44,202 bases of DNA from CAINVV01 sp036508555 (GCA_036508555.1 DATCHD010000049.1:1-44202), one strand, 5' to 3'; positions 34,498 through 42,722 are shown, counted from the first letter of the stretch. Numbers and translations: made by a program. The notes: generated by a model not told the origin, from the letters alone.

Positions 34498-35571
34498 ATG
34501 AAGAAGTTATTTTTAATTATTTTTTTGTTACCCTGCTTTGCTATAGCGCAGGATGAGCAGTCTGCCAAAGAGGTAATTGCCAGACTGAAGTCCGATAATG
34601 AGGCCCTGGGGCACCGCCTCGACGTTCTAGAGAAGAAGATCGATGACGGACTGTTTTTCGATCGGCTGAGCGATGTGGCCTTCATCGACAAGGTTTTTAT
34701 GTATGGTCCGCCTCCGGCTAAAGTCAAGAATCCGACGGCCATGGGAGCAAAGAATCCGGTGAAATTTTGGTCGTATGTTTTTATCCCGAAACAAATCGAC
34801 CTGAATAAAAAATATCCGCTGCTTGTACTGCCTCATGGGGGTGTGCATGCGGACTTCACTACTTACCATACCCATATCCTCAGGGAGATGTTGGCACAAG
34901 GATACATCGTTGTAGCTCCCGAATACCGGGGCAGTACCGGTTACGGGAAGGCTTTCTATGAGCAGATTGACTACGGCGGATTAGAAAATGATGATTGTGA
35001 TGCAAGCAGGAAATACATGATCGAGAACTACGATTTTGTGGATGCCAACAGGGTAGGATTGATTGGATGGAGTCACGGCGGAATGATCGCATTGATGAGC
35101 AGCTTTGCTTTTCCGGATGCCTATAAATGTGCCTTTGCCGGTAATCCCGTTTCGGATCTGGTGGCCAGGATGGGTTATGCAACGGATGAATACCGTGCCG
35201 ATTATTCAGCCAGTTTCCATTTAGGCAAGACGGCACGCGAAGATATCAACGAATACCGCAAACGTTCTCCGGCGTGGAATGCCGCAAAATTACAGATCCC
35301 CCTGTTGATTCATACCAACACCAACGACGATGACGTGAATGTGCTGGAGGTTGAACATCTGATTCAGGCGCTCAAGGCGGAAGGCAAGAAATTCGAGTAT
35401 GAAATCTACAAGGATATACCTGGTGGCCATTCCTTTGACCGCATCGACTCAAAAGCAGCCAAGGAGACCAGAGTCAAAATCTATCAATTTCTTGCAAGGT
35501 ATTTGAATCCTCCAAAACCCGTAAAAAACTTGGGGGATATAAATAAGGCAGCCTATCTTCCTGTTAAATAG
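34498..35571 (+). CDS. Secreted S9-like alpha/beta hydrolase (prolyl oligopeptidase family)
   Basis: A 357-residue protein with a signal peptide (MKKLFLIIFLLPCFAIAQ). The catalytic domain has the oxyanion/HG region LLVLPHGGVHADF, EYRGSTGYGKAFYE, the nucleophile GWSHGG (about residue 190), the acid in HTNTNDDDVNVLEVEHL and the His in PGGHSFDR. These are marks of the S9 peptidase catalytic domain. The beta-propeller that normally precedes it is missing, replaced by about 90 residues with a coiled-coil-like stretch near residues 20-50 (SAKEVIARLKSDNEALGHRLD). It may act as a dipeptidyl peptidase-like or an ester hydrolase. Confidence 0.86.
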   Translation: MKKLFLIIFLLPCFAIAQDEQSAKEVIARLKSDNEALGHRLDVLEKKIDDGLFFDRLSDVAFIDKVFMYGPPPAKVKNPTAMGAKNPVKFWSYVFIPKQIDLNKKYPLLVLPHGGVHADFTTYHTHILREMLAQGYIVVAPEYRGSTGYGKAFYEQIDYGGLENDDCDASRKYMIENYDFVDANRVGLIGWSHGGMIALMSSFAFPDAYKCAFAGNPVSDLVARMGYATDEYRADYSASFHLGKTAREDINEYRKRSPAWNAAKLQIPLLIHTNTNDDDVNVLEVEHLIQALKAEGKKFEYEIYKDIPGGHSFDRIDSKAAKETRVKIYQFLARYLNPPKPVKNLGDINKAAYLPVK

Positions 35572-35574
35572 GCT
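35550..35574. terminator. Hairpin across the two convergent stop codons
   Basis: AGCCTAT (35550-35556) and ATAGGCT (35568-35574) form a 7-base stem spanning both stop codons (TAG at 35569-35571 on plus, TAG at 35575-35573 on minus). There is no long T-run on either side, so termination is possible but not certain. Confidence 0.4.
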
Positions 35575-36679
35575 ATTTCTCTGAGTTCGTCAAACTTTGG
35601 ATAACTTTAAATTCGGACAGAAACTCACCTGCAATCACTCTTAAAACGGTATAAGCCGGAATGCCCAGGATCATTCCGGGGATACCGGCCAGACTTCCGG
35701 CAATCAAGGTAACGAAGAAGATTTCAAGTGGATGGACCCTGATGCTGTTGGAATAGATAATGGTCTGAAAAACCATGTTGTCGATGAACTGGACCACCAT
35801 TACCACGATAACCACACCGATCATTAAGGGCAGGGTAACCCCCGTAAAATTTGATCCGAGGTTATTGGCAACGACTACAACGAGTCCAAAAAGTGCACCT
35901 ACCCACGGTCCTATGTACGGAATTACGTTGATAAGTCCGGCAAAGACACCTACCACCACAGCGTGTGAGAATTCCATCCCGATGATGGTAAATCCTATAA
36001 CAGAGAGGATCATAACCCCCAGCATCTGAAGCAGCATTCCAATGAGGTACCTTTTTAGCAGAAAGCTTACCGAATCCATCGTTTTTTTCACTCGATCCTC
36101 ATATTTATCCGGCGATAATACCAGAATCCATTTGCGAAACAGCTGATCTTCTTTCAGGAAGAAAAAGAGGATAAATGAGACCGAGAAAAACATCAGGAAT
36201 ATATTTCCGATTACAGTGGCGATCGATCCGAAGACAGAACTTACCTGACCAAAATTAAGAAAGCTCAGCAGCTGGCCTTTAATGTAAGTCTCCGGACTGG
36301 TGTCATGTGTAATGTTGGAAACCAGTCCCGGATAATTGGTCTTTATCTGCTCAAAGGCACTATTCAGATAATTCACGACATCCTGGATGTTAATCGTTGA
36401 AAGCTGATTTACTTCAGAAGCTACCATAGGAATCAGGAAGCTGAAGAATCCTATGATTCCTATCCACAGCGTAAGTAAGGTCAGAAATGCGGCCGCACTT
36501 CGGCCAATTCTGAATTTCTTGTAATGAATGCGCTGAAATATAAGTGTTAATGGGCTACCAATTAGGGACATGACAGCAGCAATAAGAATATAGGCCACGA
36601 TGAAACTGAGGTAATAAGCCAATAATCCGAAGAGAACAACAGCCATTGCTATGATAACATTTTTTACTCTTTGATCCAT
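35573..36679 (-). CDS. AI-2E family transporter / PerM-like permease
   Basis: A 368-residue membrane protein of the AI-2E/UPF0118 family, about eight transmembrane helices with a soluble middle segment (about residues 85-160). The conserved stretch AGLINVIPYIGPWVGALFGLVVV and IDNMVFQTIIYSNSIRVHPLEIFFVTLIAGSLAGIPGMILGIPAY are diagnostic. Members have been linked to autoinducer-2 export, Na+/H+ exchange and other roles, so the substrate is unassigned. Possible promoter TAAATTTG at 36715-36708 on this strand, with no clear -33 partner. Confidence 0.88.
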   Translation of the reverse strand: MDQRVKNVIIAMAVVLFGLLAYYLSFIVAYILIAAVMSLIGSPLTLIFQRIHYKKFRIGRSAAAFLTLLTLWIGIIGFFSFLIPMVASEVNQLSTINIQDVVNYLNSAFEQIKTNYPGLVSNITHDTSPETYIKGQLLSFLNFGQVSSVFGSIATVIGNIFLMFFSVSFILFFFLKEDQLFRKWILVLSPDKYEDRVKKTMDSVSFLLKRYLIGMLLQMLGVMILSVIGFTIIGMEFSHAVVVGVFAGLINVIPYIGPWVGALFGLVVVVANNLGSNFTGVTLPLMIGVVIVVMVVQFIDNMVFQTIIYSNSIRVHPLEIFFVTLIAGSLAGIPGMILGIPAYTVLRVIAGEFLSEFKVIQSLTNSEK

Positions 36680-36984
36680 GGTTGACTTTTAAATTTTTGT
36701 GGGAGGTCAAATTTATCAAAATTATCGGTAACTGACTGTCAGTTCTCTGCTAACTCAAACCTGTATATTCATAGCCCGGTATATTTTCGAACATTCAAAC
36801 AAAACGATCTAATATCCTGAATTCCAATTATCTGCAGTTTGGAATTAATTAAAATGTTCTTATCTTCGCCCTAGTTTTCAGTACTTTCTGACAGCTGAAT
36901 AATGGTGGTTTAATGCTTTGCAGATGTTCGCGATTTAAGATGAAAGTTAATCGAATGATATAGTTCCAATCAAAAATTAAAATT
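36680..36984. other. 305-base gap between divergent AI-2E and FadL-type genes
   Basis: AT-rich divergent control region. It contains a possible -7 element for the AI-2E gene (36708-36715) and a well-spaced promoter for the porin gene (36838-36868). The remaining bases include the 110-base porin 5' leader, in which I see no riboswitch-like or coding structure. Confidence 0.6.
36838..36868 (+). promoter_or_regulatory. Promoter of FadL-type porin gene
   Basis: TTTG at 36838-36841 and TATCTTCG at 36861-36868, spaced by 19 bases, match the Bacteroidota consensus with one mismatch (TTCG for TTTG). The predicted 5' leader is about 110 bases. Confidence 0.6.
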
Positions 36985-38601
36985 ATGAAAAAACTTATTG
37001 TAACAGCAGGTTTATTGATGTGTTTTGGCGCTGTTTTTGCCGGAGGTCTTCTTACCAACACCAATCAGAGTGCGCAATTTATCAGAATGTTATCTCGAAA
37101 TGCATCTACTTCAACCGATGCGGTTTACTTTAATCCTGCAGGGTTGATGCAAATGAGTAATGGCTTCTACATTTCACTTCAAAGTCAGACGCTGTTTCAG
37201 ACAAAGACGATTGAGAGCGCCTATCCACTCTTAAATGCGTCCACCTACAAAGGTGAAACTAAGGTTCCGGTTTTCCCGACAGCTTTTGCCATCTACAAAA
37301 TGGATAAGCTGGCTTTTTCTCTTGGTTTCGGACCAAACAGCGGTGGAGGAAGTGCCGAGTTTGGCACAGGCATACCATATTTCGAAAAGAGCATCTCAAA
37401 ACTCGTACCCGGATTAGCTGGATTGAAGGCTCTTGGTCAGACTGTTACAAATTATAAAACTAATATTTCTTTCAAAGGAGAATCTGTTTTCTGGGGAGTT
37501 CAGGCAGGGGTCTCTTATAAGATTAATGATATATTTTCGGTTTATGGCGGAGCACGTTATCTCCCTGCAACAAATACCTATACTGGTTCAATAACAGGTA
37601 TTCAGGTAATGGCAAACGGGACTTACGCACCCGCAGCTGCCTATCTTACAAGTACAGTCGCACCTATGATGACAGTGCTCGCCGGACAGGCTACTACTGC
37701 CGCTGCTGGTGTCGCACCTCTCATTGCCGGTGGCGCGGGTAGTTTAACGCTCAGCACATTATTGAGTGCCGGCAAAATTTCAGCGGTACAAAAGGCACAG
37801 ATTGAAGGTGGTTTACTAAGTTTCGGTGCAACTCAGGCGCAGATTAATGCCATGCCGGTTTCTACCATTCAGGCAACTTTTACCGGTGCTGCCGCCGATC
37901 TGAATGGCAAGGCTGCAACCATGGTTGCCACAGGAGCTTCTTTGAAAGATAAATCTGTCGATACGAAACAAACCGGCAGTGGCATTACACCCATCCTTGG
38001 CTTGAACATCGCTCCTGTCGAAGGGCTGAACATCGGTGTGAAATATGAGTTTAAGACAAAACTGGAACTGACAAATGCTACAAAAGTGGATGATACTGGC
38101 CTGTTCCCCGACAAAGCCACTTCTCAAAGTGATATTCCTTCTATTCTTGCGATTGGCGTCGATTACAAAATGTCCAAAAAATTCGACCTTTCAGTATCTT
38201 TCAACAGTTACAATGACAAGGGTGTCGATTGGGGCAATAATATTTATGGTGAGCCGCGCGCCATCAAGAATAACGAGTGGGAAACTGCCGTTGGAGCTCA
38301 ATATCAACTATGCAGATATGCTGCTGTCAGCTGTGGTTACATGCATACTCAAATGGGCGTTTTTGATCAGTTTAACAGTGATTTCAGCTTTTATAGCAAT
38401 TCCGATACTTACTCAGGCGGATTTGAAATCAAACCAACTGCCAACTTTACGGTTGATCTTGGTGCACTCCTAACCAACTATGATAACGCGAATAAGACGT
38501 TAACAGACAGTGATGCTACTATTGGACAATACACCGAAACATATAAAAAGCATAACCTGGGATTTGCCGTTGGTCTTAGTTACCATTTTGGCGGAAAATA
38601 A
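36985..38601 (+). CDS. Outer membrane transport protein, OMPP1/FadL/TodX family
   Basis: A 538-residue outer-membrane barrel with signal peptide (MKKLIVTAGLLMCFGAVFAGG). After it come the FadL hallmarks: NTNQSAQFIRMLSRNASTST plug-like start, AVYFNPAGLMQMSNGFYISL, and a barrel ending in VGLSYHFGGK. The family admits hydrophobic compounds such as long-chain fatty acids and aromatics. Residues about 205-330 are an Ala/Thr/Gly-rich insertion (for example AGQATTAAAGVAPLIAGGAG) without cysteine, probably an extracellular loop. It has its own promoter and terminator, so is monocistronic. Confidence 0.9.
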   Translation: MKKLIVTAGLLMCFGAVFAGGLLTNTNQSAQFIRMLSRNASTSTDAVYFNPAGLMQMSNGFYISLQSQTLFQTKTIESAYPLLNASTYKGETKVPVFPTAFAIYKMDKLAFSLGFGPNSGGGSAEFGTGIPYFEKSISKLVPGLAGLKALGQTVTNYKTNISFKGESVFWGVQAGVSYKINDIFSVYGGARYLPATNTYTGSITGIQVMANGTYAPAAAYLTSTVAPMMTVLAGQATTAAAGVAPLIAGGAGSLTLSTLLSAGKISAVQKAQIEGGLLSFGATQAQINAMPVSTIQATFTGAAADLNGKAATMVATGASLKDKSVDTKQTGSGITPILGLNIAPVEGLNIGVKYEFKTKLELTNATKVDDTGLFPDKATSQSDIPSILAIGVDYKMSKKFDLSVSFNSYNDKGVDWGNNIYGEPRAIKNNEWETAVGAQYQLCRYAAVSCGYMHTQMGVFDQFNSDFSFYSNSDTYSGGFEIKPTANFTVDLGALLTNYDNANKTLTDSDATIGQYTETYKKHNLGFAVGLSYHFGGK

Positions 38602-38624
38602 TCCATCACTTAAATTGTGGAAGG

Positions 38625-38654
38625 GCCTGCAGATCAACTCTGCAGGCTTTTTTT
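38625..38654 (+). terminator. Intrinsic terminator after the FadL-type gene
   Basis: A perfect 9-base stem (GCCTGCAGA and TCTGCAGGC), 5-base loop and seven T. The convergent antiporter gene ends inside it: its stop codon lies in the loop (38634-38636), so the right arm and the T-run are also coding sequence on the minus strand. Confidence 0.93.
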
Positions 38655-40376
38655 ATGGTCCGGATTGGTGGAATCTTCCATAAATATTCCGTAATGATCA
38701 TTTCTGATCCTGTCGATGGCAAGATCGATCTCAGAACGTGGCAGCAGAAAATTTGTCATCACCCTTTCAAAGAGATCAATAGCGGTCTCAAATTCTTCCG
38801 GAATAACCTGTGTTGCACCAATCTTATATAGTACTTCAATGTCTTCTACATGCTGCGTGCGCACTACGATAGAGGCATGTTTATTTATGAGTCTGACTTT
38901 TCTTATAATCATCTTGAGAATGTCAAGTTTTCCGATCGAAATCACGACCACGCGCGCATTGGCCACCTGCGCCTTCTCCAGGATTGGAAGGTTGAACGCG
39001 TCACCATAGACCACGGTCTCACCTTTTTCCTGACGTTGCCGGGCAATTTCCGGATCAAAAATAATGGAAACATAGGGCAAGTTGTGGAACTTGGCCATCC
39101 TGGAAAGATTTTGAGCCCGTGAATCCTTGCCAATCAGAACAAGATGGTTCTGCAGCGGAGGAATTTCTACCTGCTTCAACGGGAAGAGACCTTCAATAAT
39201 CCATTTCGGAAAGGGAAGTTTTAGCAGCAGGTTCGCGATCCTCGACCCGAGCATAATCAGGAAAGGCGAAAGAGACATCGTAATGATGGCCACAGCCAGA
39301 AAAAGCTGGTAATAATAATTGTCCAGAATGGAAAAATCTTTCCCTAATTTCGCCAAAATAAAAGAGAATTCCCCCACCTGACTCAGTGCAATACCTACCA
39401 GGATAGTCCCTCTGAAGGTATGTCCCAGCAAGAATGCCGTCAGACTACCTACCACAAATTTTAGGATGACTACCATGATGACTGCCCCAATAACCATCCC
39501 GGGATTGACAGCCACAAAACTCAGATCCATCAGCATTCCAATCGAAACGAAGAAAAAACTGGTAAAGGTATCCCGGAAGGTGATAAGGTTGCCGAAAGCA
39601 TCATGACTGTATTCCGATTCTGAAATCATCAGTCCTGCCAGGAAAGCCCCAAATGCAAGCGGCATCCCCATCTGATAGGTCAACAAGGCCACCGCAAGGC
39701 AAATCAGCAGAATTATCATCATGAACAACTCCCGGTTACGGGTCATGGCAATCTGATGAAGCAACCTGGGCATCAGCCAGCGGTTTCCGACATAAAGAAA
39801 TCCGATGATCAAAACACTCTTGAGGGCCAGCAGTGCGAGCTGTCCGCCGTAATCAATCTCTCCACCTCCAAGGAAAGGGGTGAAGAGCATGAGCGGAACC
39901 AGTATGATGTCCTGAAAAATCAGGATTCCCAGGACTGTCCTTCCATAATTGGAGGTGATCTCTGAACGATCCTGCAGGATTTTCAGGACTACAGCGGTAC
40001 TGCTTAATGCGGTCAGGGATCCGATAAAAACAGCTGCTTTCCAGTTGAGATTGTAAGAATGAATCAATAACGTGGCGACCAGCGTGGTAAGTGATAGCTG
40101 AAGAAAGCCTCCTAAAAATACCCTGCGCCTTATCTTGAAAAGATGATTGAGCGAAAACTCCATTCCAATCATGAAAAGCAGCAGAACGACACCAATCTCT
40201 GCCATCAGTTCAATTTCCTGCGGGGCCTTGATGATACCAAGGAGTTTTGGTCCTACGATCACACCTGTCAATAGATATCCAATGATAGTCGGTACCTTGA
40301 TCTTGGTAAACAGGTAGTTAACCAGGGAGGAAAGGGCAAAGATGATGACAATATCCTTTAAAACAGATAGTTCCAT
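38634..40376 (-). CDS. CPA2 cation:proton antiporter with RCK/TrkA-N domain
   Basis: A 580-residue protein. Residues about 1-385 are a Kef/Na+-H+ exchanger domain with about 12 helices (GYLLTGVIVGPKLLGII, LLLFMIGMEFSLNHLF, GSLTALSSTAVVLKIL, FGAFLAGLMISESEYSH). Residues about 412-535 form a TrkA-N-like Rossmann domain that in relatives senses nucleotides. The family exchanges K+ or Na+ for H+. Oddly, the expected GxGxxG loop reads LVLIGKDSRAQNL, keeping only the first Gly, while the acidic residue after beta-2 (IIFDPE) is present. The 3' end overlaps the terminator of the convergent porin gene. Confidence 0.89.
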   Translation of the reverse strand: MELSVLKDIVIIFALSSLVNYLFTKIKVPTIIGYLLTGVIVGPKLLGIIKAPQEIELMAEIGVVLLLFMIGMEFSLNHLFKIRRRVFLGGFLQLSLTTLVATLLIHSYNLNWKAAVFIGSLTALSSTAVVLKILQDRSEITSNYGRTVLGILIFQDIILVPLMLFTPFLGGGEIDYGGQLALLALKSVLIIGFLYVGNRWLMPRLLHQIAMTRNRELFMMIILLICLAVALLTYQMGMPLAFGAFLAGLMISESEYSHDAFGNLITFRDTFTSFFFVSIGMLMDLSFVAVNPGMVIGAVIMVVILKFVVGSLTAFLLGHTFRGTILVGIALSQVGEFSFILAKLGKDFSILDNYYYQLFLAVAIITMSLSPFLIMLGSRIANLLLKLPFPKWIIEGLFPLKQVEIPPLQNHLVLIGKDSRAQNLSRMAKFHNLPYVSIIFDPEIARQRQEKGETVVYGDAFNLPILEKAQVANARVVVISIGKLDILKMIIRKVRLINKHASIVVRTQHVEDIEVLYKIGATQVIPEEFETAIDLFERVMTNFLLPRSEIDLAIDRIRNDHYGIFMEDSTNPDHKKSLQS

Positions 40377-40378
40377 GG

Positions 40379-40510
40379 TGCTAATGTGCTAATATGCTAA
40401 TGTGCTAATTATAAGAACGCCGCCATGGGTTATTGCACGAACTACAAGCAAAAAATAAAATCTCAATTGCAGTGCAATTAGCACATTAGCATATTAGCAC
40501 ATTAGCATAT
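40379..40510. repeat. TGCTAATR tandem octamers arranged as a large inverted repeat
   Basis: Four 8-base units (TGCTAATG, TGCTAATA, TGCTAATG, TGCTAATT) at about 40381-40412 are mirrored by the reverse-complement array ending near 40510 (TTAGCACA, TTAGCATA, and so on). The two are separated by a unique 60-base centre that contains TTGCAGTGCAA. The element fills the gap between the antiporter and GT2 genes and could fold into a long hairpin. Confidence 0.9.
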
Positions 40511-40516
40511 TCTTTT

Positions 40517-41464
40517 CTATGTTCTCTTATCAATCAGGTAATGATTCCTATTCTCAGAACTCCTCGAGATGAGTTCGCCCAGGAATCCGGCAAGGAAAAG
40601 CTGGGTGCCAAGAATCATCGAAGTAAGTGCAAGGTAAAAGTAGGGACTTATAGTGACCCTTTCGACAAGAATTCCATGAAATTGCAGGTACATTTTAAAT
40701 CCTCCCAACCAGGCCACAGCCAGGAATCCAAGGAAAAACATGAGCGACCCAAGTGTGCCAAACAGGTGCATGGGACGCTTACCGAAGCGCGAGATAAATG
40801 AAATAGACATCAGATCGAGGTATCCGAAGATGAACCGGCTGAATCCGAATTTGGTTGTCCCGAATTTTCTCGCCTGGTGTTTCACGACCATCTCCCCGAT
40901 ATTGGCAAAGCCGGCCTGTTTGGCGATGTAGGGAATGTAGCGGTGCATCTCGCCGTAGACCTCAATACTTTTAACAACTTCATTGCGGTAGGCTTTCAAT
41001 CCGCAGTTGAAATCGTGAAGCTTAATACCAGTCACCCTGCTGGCAGTCGCATTATAAAATTTACTTGGTAATCGCTTTGAAATGGGATCGAATCGTTTCT
41101 TCTTCCATCCGGAGACGAGGTCATAGCCCTCCTCTTTTATCATCTTATACAGGGCCGGAATTTCATCCGGACTATCCTGAAGATCGGCGTCCATTGTTAT
41201 CACGACGTCGCCATTGGCTTCTTTGAAACCGGTATGCAGGGCGGCGGATTTCCCGTAATTTCTCCTGAAACGGACGCCCCGTACTGCGGGATTTATCTTT
41301 GACTGCTCATCAATCCATTTCCAGGATCCATCGTTGCTGCCATCGTCAATAAACCAGACCTCATAGGAAAACGAGCCTGCTTTCATCACGCTTTCAATCC
41401 AGGCGCTCAGCTCAGGCAGGGATTCTACCTCATTGTACAATGGAACGATAACAGAAATATCCAT
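40517..41464 (-). CDS. GT2 glycosyltransferase with C-terminal membrane anchor (DPM/GtrB-like)
   Basis: A 315-residue enzyme. The GT-A domain (residues 1-220) has VIVPLYNEVESLPEL, the donor-site DDGSNDGSW and the metal motif DADLQDSPDE. Two transmembrane helices follow at about 233-256 and 268-292. This matches polyprenyl-phosphate glycosyltransferases such as GtrB, which move a sugar from a nucleotide donor to undecaprenyl phosphate at the inner membrane. The sugar is not readable. It follows the DUF4199 gene by two bases, so the two are co-transcribed. Confidence 0.9.
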   Translation of the reverse strand: MDISVIVPLYNEVESLPELSAWIESVMKAGSFSYEVWFIDDGSNDGSWKWIDEQSKINPAVRGVRFRRNYGKSAALHTGFKEANGDVVITMDADLQDSPDEIPALYKMIKEEGYDLVSGWKKKRFDPISKRLPSKFYNATASRVTGIKLHDFNCGLKAYRNEVVKSIEVYGEMHRYIPYIAKQAGFANIGEMVVKHQARKFGTTKFGFSRFIFGYLDLMSISFISRFGKRPMHLFGTLGSLMFFLGFLAVAWLGGFKMYLQFHGILVERVTISPYFYLALTSMILGTQLFLAGFLGELISRSSENRNHYLIDKRT

Positions 41465-41466
41465 AA

Positions 41467-42021
41467 TTAATCTTCTTCTTCCTCTTCATGATCCACCTCG
41501 TAGAATGGATTCGCGGGCTCTTTCTTTAAAAATATGGCTAAGATCAGTGAGAAAATAAATCCGATAAAAGTGATGCTGAAAATCTGTCCGAAGGCCAGCA
41601 AAACAGGAGATGTTACTTTCTTGTAAGTTGCCAGCATAGCTTCAACCATATCATCTTTATAGCCCTGCTGCAACAATGTTTCTTCTATGTAGGCCAGGAA
41701 TTTGTCGAACAATCCGGGCTCGATGAATTTGTACAGGATAAAAGTGAAGAATCCAAAGATGATCCCTCCAAAAAGTGAAACAAGCGTTCCCAGTCCAAGT
41801 GCCTTTGAATAAGGAAGCCCCTCTTCGGTCTTCAGTTTGGCGAACGTCCACATGGCAAAACCTATCCCTGCAATAAGAATTGCATAAACCAAATAGCCGG
41901 TTGTCTTGGAGAAAGGAATGCCCATAATATAGAATATCAATTGGTTAAGTACCAGGCCCAGACCGAGGTACAAACCATGCATCATGGAGAAATAGTTGAG
42001 AGATTGATGTTCCTGTTCCAT
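41467..42021 (-). CDS. DUF4199 family membrane protein
   Basis: A 184-residue protein with four hydrophobic spans (about 12-33, 40-60, 77-100 and 138-165), recognised as DUF4199, a family restricted mainly to Bacteroidota. It ends with an acidic tail (VDHEEEEED). The function is unknown. In this phylum it is often placed next to GT2 enzymes of the type found here, consistent with a role as partner or regulator of lipid-linked sugar transfer, but that is inference. Confidence 0.85.
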   Translation of the reverse strand: MEQEHQSLNYFSMMHGLYLGLGLVLNQLIFYIMGIPFSKTTGYLVYAILIAGIGFAMWTFAKLKTEEGLPYSKALGLGTLVSLFGGIIFGFFTFILYKFIEPGLFDKFLAYIEETLLQQGYKDDMVEAMLATYKKVTSPVLLAFGQIFSITFIGFIFSLILAIFLKKEPANPFYEVDHEEEEED

Positions 42022-42052
42022 ATTGTTTCGTATTATATTTCAAATTGAATAA

Positions 42053-42085
42053 CAAATATATTCTAAATTTAGGAAAACCATCCAA
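42053..42085 (-). promoter_or_regulatory. Promoter of the DUF4199-GT2 operon
   Basis: On the minus strand TTG (42085-42083) and TATATTTG (42060-42053) with a 22-base spacer fit the phylum consensus. The ATG is about 30 bases further on. Confidence 0.5.
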
Positions 42086-42180
42086 TTGCTCTGCCAGCAA
42101 ATTAATATTTTATCAGCATAAGTGATTGAATTAGAAAATAATGATGCGGAAATATTAAAATTAATGGTTCGAAGTTTTTT

Positions 42181-42215
42181 TTTGTTTGGTGCAAAACGAT
42201 TTTTTCCTACTTTTG
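42181..42215 (+). promoter_or_regulatory. Promoter of the SRP RNA gene
   Basis: TTTG (42185-42188) and TACTTTTG (42208-42215) with a 19-base spacer match the Bacteroidota consensus exactly. The expected start point coincides with the first G of the RNA's closing stem near 42220. Confidence 0.78.
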
Positions 42216-42219
42216 CGCC

Positions 42220-42316
42220 GGGTAAGTCCTGCACGATCAGCTCCTGTCGAACTCCTCCAGGGTCGGAAGACAGCAAGGGTAGATGGTTGAAGCGGTGCGA
42301 TGCAGGTAGCTTACCC
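42220..42316 (+). ncRNA. ffs: Signal recognition particle RNA (bacterial small SRP, 4.5S-like)
   Basis: About 97 bases closed by GGGTAAG (42220-42226) and CTTACCC (42310-42316). The inner region CTCCTCCAGGGTCGGAAGACAGCAAGGGTAGA contains the GGAA tetraloop side and the AGCA/AGG symmetric-loop bases of the SRP domain IV that bind Ffh. The sequence CTGCACGATCAGC pairs with the 3' side (GCGGTGCGATGCAGG) to make a long rod without an Alu domain. It guides co-translational membrane targeting. Ends are set from the closing stem and promoter spacing. Confidence 0.88.
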
Positions 42317-42320
42317 ACTT

Positions 42321-42394
42321 GCCGAATTAGCTCAGTTGGCCAGAGCACGTGATTTGTAATCTCGGGGTCGTCAGTTCGAATCTGACATTCGGCT
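42321..42394 (+). tRNA. tRNA-Thr (anticodon TGT)
   Basis: Acceptor GCCGAAT/ATTCGGC, D arm GCTC..GAGC, anticodon loop TTTGTAA and T arm GTCAG TTCGAAT CTGAC. CCA is not encoded. The anticodon stem CGTGA/TCTCG has a U-U opposition in its middle. It begins five bases after the SRP RNA. Confidence 0.95.
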
Positions 42395-42417
42395 CAGTTC
42401 TTTGTAAATATTTTTTT

Positions 42418-42500
42418 GGGGAAATACCAAAGTGGCCAACTGGGGCAGACTGTAAATCTGCTGGCGTACGCCTTCGTAGGTTCGAATCCTGCTTTCCCCA
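42418..42500 (+). tRNA. tRNA-Tyr (anticodon GTA)
   Basis: Acceptor GGGGAAA/TTTCCCC, anticodon arm GCAGA CTGTAAA TCTGC, long variable arm (GGCGTACGCC) as expected for bacterial class II tRNA-Tyr, and T loop TTCGAAT. CCA not encoded. Confidence 0.95.
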
Positions 42501-42545
42501 CCCAATCGAGCTGATAATAGTCTGCTCTTTTAATCTCAAAACATT

Positions 42546-42618
42546 GCGGGAGTAGCTCAGTTGATAGAGCATTAGCCTTCCAAGCTGAGGGTCGCGGGTT
42601 TGAGTCCCGTCTCCCGCT
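42546..42618 (+). tRNA. tRNA-Gly (anticodon TCC)
   Basis: Acceptor GCGGGAG/CTCCCGC, anticodon arm TTAGC CTTCCAA GCTGA, T arm GCGGG TTTGAGT CCCGT. CCA not encoded. Confidence 0.95.
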
Positions 42619-42626
42619 CTGATTTT

Positions 42627-42698
42627 GCCGATGTAGCTCAGGGGTAGAGTACTTCCTTGGTAAGGAAGGGGTCACGAGTTCAATTCTCGTCATCGGCT
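42627..42698 (+). tRNA. tRNA-Thr (anticodon GGT)
   Basis: Acceptor GCCGATG/CATCGGC, anticodon arm CTTCC TTGGTAA GGAAG, T arm ACGAG TTCAATT CTCGT. CCA not encoded. It is followed 24 bases later by the first small lipoprotein gene. Confidence 0.95.
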
Positions 42699-42722
42699 CA
42701 TTTTAGAGTAACTTCAGATGTA

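Noticed and set aside
40379..40510. TGCTAATR blocks considered as iterons of a replication origin
   Set aside because: No replication initiator gene, DnaA boxes or partition genes nearby, and the symmetry is inverted rather than direct.
42657..42722. N-terminal extension of the first small lipoprotein
   Set aside because: That stretch is mostly tRNA-Thr(GGT) sequence; the ATG at 42723 gives a signal matching the twin gene.
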